Source: Pseudevernia furfuracea
Lineage: Eukaryota; Ascomycota; Lecanoromycetes; Lecanorales; Parmeliaceae
Reading direction: 5' to 3'
Length of the DNA stretch: 64,000 bases
Assembly: GCA_022315425.1 (NCBI GenBank)
Contig: JAIUPT010000017.1
Location: 682,001 to 746,000, forward strand
Under the pieces are notes generated by a model. It did not search any database. It was not told the DNA's origin and saw nothing but the letters and a program-made list of their open reading frames with translations. How positions within the stretch are numbered: the first letter of the stretch is position 1; each line of letters starts with the position of its first letter. Shown piece after piece: positions 58,475 to 64,000 of this stretch. Position numbers and translations under genes: made by a program.

Positions 58475-60853
58475 TCAACATTCATCGACACTTTCCACCG
58501 GAGATCCGAGCAACGTCAACATTTCGTCCACCAGGATTTTCTGCTTTTGCAATTCCCGAGCTTGCCGACGAAACTGATCACAGATCAATCGGCCTTCTTG
58601 TATCAGCTCATCGAGATCGGCGGGTGATTGGTGCCTGTTTTGACGTATGGCAAGCGCCGCAGCCATGGCTCGATAATTTTGATCGAAAGATGGGCTTTTT
58701 CGCGTCTTCCGGCCAGAAGATGAGGCTCGGTATGACACTTGCTCGTTACCACCAAGTATCTTTGCGTTGTGCCGATCATGCCAATCGATTCGGAGCGGAT
58801 CCAAAGGTGGAGACTTGGTGGAGAAGCCACGGCCAGTCTGTTGAGAAACACCACCGGCGATGACAGCCAAACCCTTCCTACCAACAGTCTTGCACACGAG
58901 GTCCGCCAGGTTTCCTTCTCCGATCTTCCCTACCATTTCGTAGTCTATACCGGGAGCTTCTCCACCCTCGCTCAATTCGAGACCCCTGGGCACTGAGCGT
59001 TCCCCCGGAAGTTCTTGGTCGTAACTTTCAGCAGTCCTCTCGACACCGTCAACTTCTGGAGCTTTGAAACCTGCGCCAGCCTCACCAGCTGAATTGTCGA
59101 CCCCGTCAGCAGTCGCACCAACTTCATTTTCAGCGCCTGCGGTGGCCTTGTCCACACCATTAGCAGGACTCGACGTAGGCGGTCGGGATCTCTTGCGAGG
59201 AGTTGCGACCGATCCTCGGGGATCCGGCAACGTTTCAGGAAGACTCCTGATGACTACGCCGTCGTTGAAAGTCCAACGGACGGAACGCTTCGACCTGGAC
59301 TCTGTGGCAATTTCGTTGCTATTAGGAGTCATCTTTGTGGTATCCTTCACTTTAGGTTGGGTCCCAACGGAGAGGCCATCGTAGAAGGTCCAAGTAATGG
59401 GAAGACTCCTGGAACCGGCTTCTCTCTCAGTCCCAGCGCTCTTGGTAATCCCAAGGGAGAGACCATCGTAAAAGGTCCAGGTAATGGGAAGACGCTTTGA
59501 GCGAGCTTCCATCTGAGTCCCATTGCTCTTGGTGGTTCCAAAAGAGAGACCATCGTAGAAGGTCCAGGCAACGGGAAGACGCTTTGAGCGAGCTTCCATC
59601 TGAGTCCCATTGCTCTTGTCACGTGAATTCGGAGCACTTTTAGCCGCAAATATGAGACCCTCGTGGAAGGTCCAACCGATAGGAACCATGCTGCTTGACT
59701 TGCCTGCCTGCACGATGTCCTCGCTTTTGCCAGTGGCTTTCGATATAGCCTTGACCGAACCATCGGATCTGACTGTAAGGCCATCGTAGAAGCTCCAACC
59801 AATTGGCAACATGCGGTTCGATCTGGCTCCCGGCATTCCATTGTCGTTCTTGGGAATCTTGGTTGCTTTGTATATGATGCCATCACGGAATGTCCAACGG
59901 ATTGGAATCATAGGCTTCGAGATGGGCTCCAAAGCAAGATTCTCGCCCCCGGAAGATATTCCCGTGGTACTCTGGGGCTGGTCATCAATCCTCAGTACAA
60001 ATCCGTCATTAAAGGACCAGCCCACGGAGGATTTGCGCGCGGACTTGCTTCTGGGCACGATATCCTTGCTATGCACACCCGTGGAGGGATCCGATATGTT
60101 TCGACCTGCCCATGGGACGATTTCTGCCTCCCGACTCTTGGGGGTCCGACTCTTACTGGCGACCGCCACTTGACTGTTTTCCGGGTGCGGTACGGTGCCA
60201 GGACTAATGCTGCCAGATCTCTGTCTCCTCATATCCTCTTTGATTGAACTCTCTCCAACTGAAGGGCGGCGCCGATCTATTGCAACACTGGTACGGGGCT
60301 CAGAGCGGGGAGCAATTTGACCAATTGAAAAGTCTTGAGTAGAGAATTGACTTCGAATGGACATGCGGTCCTCTGAGTCGCGCTGCTGGGAGGAAATATG
60401 CTTGGAGGAAACAGTGGAGAGGCGGCTTGGTGTGGAGGGTGTCATTCGGCTAGAGTAGCGACTCTGGATTGAAATGACAGTCTGGGCCGCCGCATTTTTC
60501 TGTGTGGATGTACGACTTAGCGCTGTACCCTGAGACAAGGTCTGGGTGGGCGTGTTGGTCGGAGGAGGCGGTGGAAGTTCCTTGTCGAGGGCGGAAATTC
60601 TGTGAAGGTCAACCGAAGGCGGGCGGTATTCTCTGCCGAAATTGTCGACAGATTTGATGATGCCGGCTGACGTTGGACTCTCGTCGCCAGCGCTTTCCTC
60701 CACCACGACATCCGTTCGTCTCCCTTGCCTTGGTGCGGGTTTGCGAGGGATGAGTTCCACGTGTTGTACTAAAGTGTTGATTTCCTTCTGCGCGAACAGC
60801 TCGGCCTTGTCAGGAGAGAGGAAGAGGGATCGAGCTCGTCGTGGGGATGTCAT
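58475..60853 (-). CDS. 792-aa protein with eight W-[ST]-F-x-[DE]-G repeats
   Basis: One uninterrupted frame of 792 codons from ATG at 60,853. Residues 1-260 are Ser/Pro/Arg-rich and disordered, with a PPPPP run near 94. Residues about 275-535 hold eight repeats, each with a core such as LPITWTFYDGLSVGT; the Trp positions are about 278, 320, 353, 394, 430, 459, 488 and 527. Repeats five to seven are 29 residues apart and nearly identical in DNA, so they duplicated recently. Then follows an acidic Ala/Gly/Glu-rich linker (about 560-640) and a C-terminal helix (about 750-782) that could form a coiled coil. No membrane segment or signal peptide. I do not recognise the repeat family or a function. 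RIP has not touched the repeats, which are too short for it. Confidence 0.85.
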   Translation of the reverse strand: MTSPRRARSLFLSPDKAELFAQKEINTLVQHVELIPRKPAPRQGRRTDVVVEESAGDESPTSAGIIKSVDNFGREYRPPSVDLHRISALDKELPPPPPTNTPTQTLSQGTALSRTSTQKNAAAQTVISIQSRYSSRMTPSTPSRLSTVSSKHISSQQRDSEDRMSIRSQFSTQDFSIGQIAPRSEPRTSVAIDRRRPSVGESSIKEDMRRQRSGSISPGTVPHPENSQVAVASKSRTPKSREAEIVPWAGRNISDPSTGVHSKDIVPRSKSARKSSVGWSFNDGFVLRIDDQPQSTTGISSGGENLALEPISKPMIPIRWTFRDGIIYKATKIPKNDNGMPGARSNRMLPIGWSFYDGLTVRSDGSVKAISKATGKSEDIVQAGKSSSMVPIGWTFHEGLIFAAKSAPNSRDKSNGTQMEARSKRLPVAWTFYDGLSFGTTKSNGTQMEARSKRLPITWTFYDGLSLGITKSAGTEREAGSRSLPITWTFYDGLSVGTQPKVKDTTKMTPNSNEIATESRSKRSVRWTFNDGVVIRSLPETLPDPRGSVATPRKRSRPPTSSPANGVDKATAGAENEVGATADGVDNSAGEAGAGFKAPEVDGVERTAESYDQELPGERSVPRGLELSEGGEAPGIDYEMVGKIGEGNLADLVCKTVGRKGLAVIAGGVSQQTGRGFSTKSPPLDPLRIDWHDRHNAKILGGNEQVSYRASSSGRKTRKSPSFDQNYRAMAAALAIRQNRHQSPADLDELIQEGRLICDQFRRQARELQKQKILVDEMLTLLGSPVESVDEC

Positions 60854-62436
60854 TTTCTTAGAGGCTCTATGTTTGCCGTACAGCAGGACTGGCGAGCGTC
60901 AAGGCTGCTATTGAAATTGAAGTAGCGAGTTACTGCTAGTAGCTGTCAAGGCGATTTTGAGATAAATCATTCTACAGCGACAGCGTATACGAGTTGCGTG
61001 AGGGTGAGGGCCTTTGGGCGAAGGTCAAGTAAAAAAGACATGGCAAAGATGATATTATTAAAAGAAAAACGGGTACGGTGTACCTTAGCCATGATGCGAA
61101 CTAGGACATTAGAGGCGTTTGAGATTATTGCCTACATTCTACATTGATTATTATCATTATTGATCAGATGGCCTGGCAGACTCGTCCAGGGTCTTAAGTC
61201 TTAAGAGTGTTGGACTTAAGAGTGTTGGAGTGGGGAAAGCCTAAAGGGAGGGTTTGATTATTTGATACACTACGCAGCCTAAAGTATGCTCGATACGACG
61301 TAAGGTAAGGTAGCCAGACAGAACGCCTGAACATGTTGGCGCGACTAGTGGGTAGACAGTATGAAATATACTCCACACGTTCTCTGCCGTACAGGATGAA
61401 AGCTGGGCCACGCTTAAGGTTTCGGTGCCAACCTTACTTTACGCCTCACGTAGTGCCTCGTACACTAAAAGATGCCAACAAAAATTAATTTGTGCCTTCT
61501 TTATACTATCCCTTTCACTATCATATAAGATACTTTCTTCTACTCAAAAGACTCCGTCATGTGTCATGGAGAATGGATTATCTCTTTCTTGTTGGCTGTT
61601 CTTCAACCTTGCCCTCCAAGGATCTGCTGTACAGAATCTTCGAGAACCGTTGAACAACTATTGTTTGAGAAGGCGGCGTACTGCAATTTCTCTGGTCTTT
61701 GGAGCCAAGAATAACGGATCGACTGCCCAATAATCAGTTGTTAAAAGGTTCTACTACAATGCCGACTTCTAAAACAATTAAATCGCCGAGGTATCGTCAG
61801 CGGACCTAATTATGTGTTATCGATTAGATTCTCATCATCCGTTCTATCTTTGTTTACGACTAGATTTTGAGCGACTATACATACAACAACAACAACAACA
61901 ACCCCTTGTTTTTTGATTACAACCAGAGTATCACGATTCATTTCAATCCCGTTTCTGCAACACACCCTCCAAACACAACGTACAAGTATCAATCGACAGG
62001 TAATATTGACATTTCTTACTCCGTGTTCCCCGTCTCCACTCGTATCACTATCCCCCGATGCTGATGATTCCATAGAATCTCAACGCTCCGCCGATGAACC
62101 ATGCATCATTGTGTGAAGCTCTCGTGAGGCCTCATGTTATCATCGTCGTCAAGTACACCCCTATCCGCCGCACTTAAGTGGTCGCCGTCATGCTGTAGGA
62201 GGGACTCGACTATGCTGAAAGGCTTAGCCAACCCACGCTCACGTCGTCAAGTCAAGTCGCCACGCTCACCGATAACTCTCCGCATATATCCTAGTGTTTA
62301 TGATGCCGGCCAATGACTAGACGTGCTGCCGACGCGCTGTAGCTCTTGTGCGAGGATCTCCATTCGCTCCTCTGCATTTGAGTCTCCTTCGTACGAGAGC
62401 GTTGTCTCTCGCACCCAATCTGCGACGTCTCCATCC
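60854..62436. other. Intergenic region, 5' flank of W-repeat gene
   Basis: Promoter of the W-repeat gene should lie at 60,854-61,100. Small frames (for example 61,425-61,733) lack support; one could give a 55-residue peptide with a hydrophobic start (MENGLSLSCWLFFNLALQGSA region near 61,568), too weak to call. A CAA repeat occurs near 61,886. Confidence 0.4.
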
Positions 62437-62879
62437 TTAGACAGGGAATAAGAGTGGCTCTATGAAATCGTCTTCAGCGAAGAGCTCACTTCTGCACATC
62501 GGACAGGTAGTGTTCGGCCCCTTGTTTCCGGGTAAGATCCATTTACCGATGCATGTCCTCCCGAGCACATGCTGGCATGGAAGTCGGCAAGGTCTTTCGG
62601 GGTGCTTGCCTGACTTGTATGGCTCGTAGCAGACATCACCCGCTCGCTGTCTTCTGGGAGGGTCAACGCGGAAAGTAGCGGGAGGTGGCGTAGAAATTCC
62701 AAAGCGGCAGTTGTTGAGAAATGTTTAGGGATTCTGGTGGAGCAATCCGGGACGGTGGTGAACGGAACCTCGCCGTCGATCGATGCCTCCGCTGGTTTGC
62801 CATCTGGATCATGAAGGCGGATTACTCGAAACTTCAATCGTCGTAAGTGGGCCCAGAAATTCGGGTTTTCGTCTTCCAT
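62437..62879 (-). pseudogene. RING-finger protein gene with apparent frameshift
   Basis: From ATG at 62,879 the frame MEDENPNFWAHLRRLKFRVI... runs to about LPEDSER (near 62,645). A RING finger follows in another frame: GDVCYEPYKSG, RPCRLPCQHVLGRTCIGKWI, CPMCRSEL, ending at TAA 62,437-62,439. The C...C-x2-...C-x-H...C...CPMC spacing matches RING domains, which act as ubiquitin ligases. The frames differ by one base near 62,645, so the gene is broken, has an unrecognised intron (a weak candidate uses GTCCCG about 90 bp upstream with a CCCAG acceptor), or contains a sequence error. Only one of the usual first pair of Cys is visible in the joined reading. Confidence 0.6.
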
Positions 62880-64000
62880 CTCAGCAGAGCACTGGCCACA
62901 CTTTAGTGTGTAAGAATAAGTAAAAGGGCAAAATTTTCGAAAAGGGATGGCGAAGAATGCAGGAAATGAAGATAAATTTCTTGTATATTTTCAACCGTAA
63001 GTGCTCAAGACAGTGTCCGAGGGTGGGTGTTGAGAGATTTTACTGTATACTGTGTGATAGCGAGCTAATGACCGCCTAATGTGATAGTCATGAGAAAGTT
63101 CCTTTGCGTTATTAGTTTATGTTAATTGTATATTGCCATTGTTTTTTCTCTGCGTAGCTTTTGCTTCAAAAATACCGACTTTCTAGACAGAGATCAACTT
63201 CCGCTCACGCGATTTAGAGAAAACCATCGCTGTCTCGCGTAGACAAAGTCGGTGCTGTCAATCGAAGCCGAAACGCCGCTCCCCTTTTCTCTAATCGGCT
63301 CAGCAGAGCAACATCCTATTACGTTGTCGCTCGAGGCAACCCATACATATATAGTCAGGCACCTTGAAAGGTGGGTTTGTGAAGATGGAAACTATGTAGA
63401 ACCGGAGAAGAGACCGCGTTACCTTGGTTCTCAGAAGTCATTGAGGGAGTGCTGATGTCGCTCGGTCAGTCGGCAAGGACATTGAGAAGCTCGGGCACAA
63501 AGTCTGTTGTGATCATCCTGAGAGGCGACTACTCCGAGCCCTCCCGAATGACCACTCTCTTTAAGACCGCTGTCAGGCATATCAAACATCTAGAGTTGCT
63601 AGTAGTCATTCTAGAAAGTTGAAATATATTAGATGATTGTCAGTTTTTAGATCGGATATTTACCGCAGCGAGTGCCGATTGAGATTTTTTCAACACGCGT
63701 GAAAACATGTGAGCTACCGAATATGAAGTTGAATGGAGTGAGAACGAAAAGCTACGGGTACAGGAAAGAAGATATCTACAGCATATCGAAACCATTTTCA
63801 ATACCCCAACCAGGTTGATTTTGCCATCCACTCTGCCATTCCACCTCCGCACAAAGTCAATCCTCCCCTTCAATTTTCTCGTTGCGAAGCAAGAGAAGCC
63901 ATTGGTAGGATCACCTCTCAACCCCCGCGTATCGGGATGAATAGTCGACCGGTTGTTCCGCGTTCCCCCCTAGCCGCCAAATGCTCGCAAACCAGCCGGA
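62880..64000. other. Window end, no supported gene
   Basis: Normal composition. Frames at 63,252-63,455 (no ATG) and 63,640-63,921 on the - strand lack recognisable features. May hold the promoter of the RING gene and part of an unseen gene beyond the window. Confidence 0.4.

Noticed and set aside
58396..58863. 155-aa frame on the + strand
   Set aside because: It overlaps the 3' end of the 792-aa gene in antisense and has no recognisable features.
63640..63921. 93-aa frame on the - strand
   Set aside because: No domain, no splice context and no start-site support; could be chance.

Overview
The window looks like a filamentous ascomycete (Pezizomycotina) chromosome segment. The supporting evidence is HET-domain genes, a PTH11/rhodopsin-like membrane protein gene with five short introns (73-83 bp), a DUF7924-like gene with introns, and long AT-rich islands full of transposon relics mutated by C-to-T/G-to-A transitions in the manner of repeat-induced point mutation (RIP). 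I cannot name the species. No rRNA gene, functional tRNA or CRISPR array was seen.

Layout. (1) 1-12,780, gene-bearing: a HET pseudogene (-), a small coiled-coil protein (+), a RIP island with a mini-Helitron, a second HET gene broken by one TGA at a conserved Trp (+), a PTH11/rhodopsin-like gene (-, 6 exons), a minisatellite, and a DUF7924-like gene (-, 4 exons). (2) 12,780-35,200, an island of nested transposons: internally deleted Helitron A, mini-Helitrons, MITEs, a 30-bp minisatellite, a solo LTR, a full chromodomain Ty3/Gypsy element (+) carrying a LINE fragment, a non-coding element with a LINE-like tail, and a full-length Tad1-like LINE (-). (3) 35,200-38,300: a microsatellite, a secreted FAD amine-oxidase-like gene (-, 3 exons) and a long inverted repeat. 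(4) 38,380-57,000, a second island: the same chromovirus in opposite orientation, a MITE split by a 1.3-kb insert, a third chromovirus fragment holding Helitron B, a gag-only LTR element with a perfect target duplication, and another MITE. (5) 57,000-64,000: a 792-aa protein with eight W-[ST]-F-x-[DE]-G repeats and a RING-finger gene with an apparent frameshift.

How the parts relate. The host genes show no shared pathway. The mobile elements form an insertion history. The 30-bp minisatellite received a solo LTR (TSD AATAG), a MITE (TA), a chromovirus (TSD GTTAT) and a LINE-tailed element (13-bp TSD). The chromovirus then received a LINE fragment (13-bp TSD), and another chromovirus copy received Helitron B.

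Most notable: the two LTRs of the gag-only element differ at 20 sites, all transitions, and 16 of the 20 are in CpC context. This is not the classical CpA preference of RIP. The chromovirus also carries a conserved antisense reading frame between its chromodomain and 3' LTR, present in both copies. Exon coordinates were worked out by hand from splice sites and frame continuity and have not been tested against transcripts.
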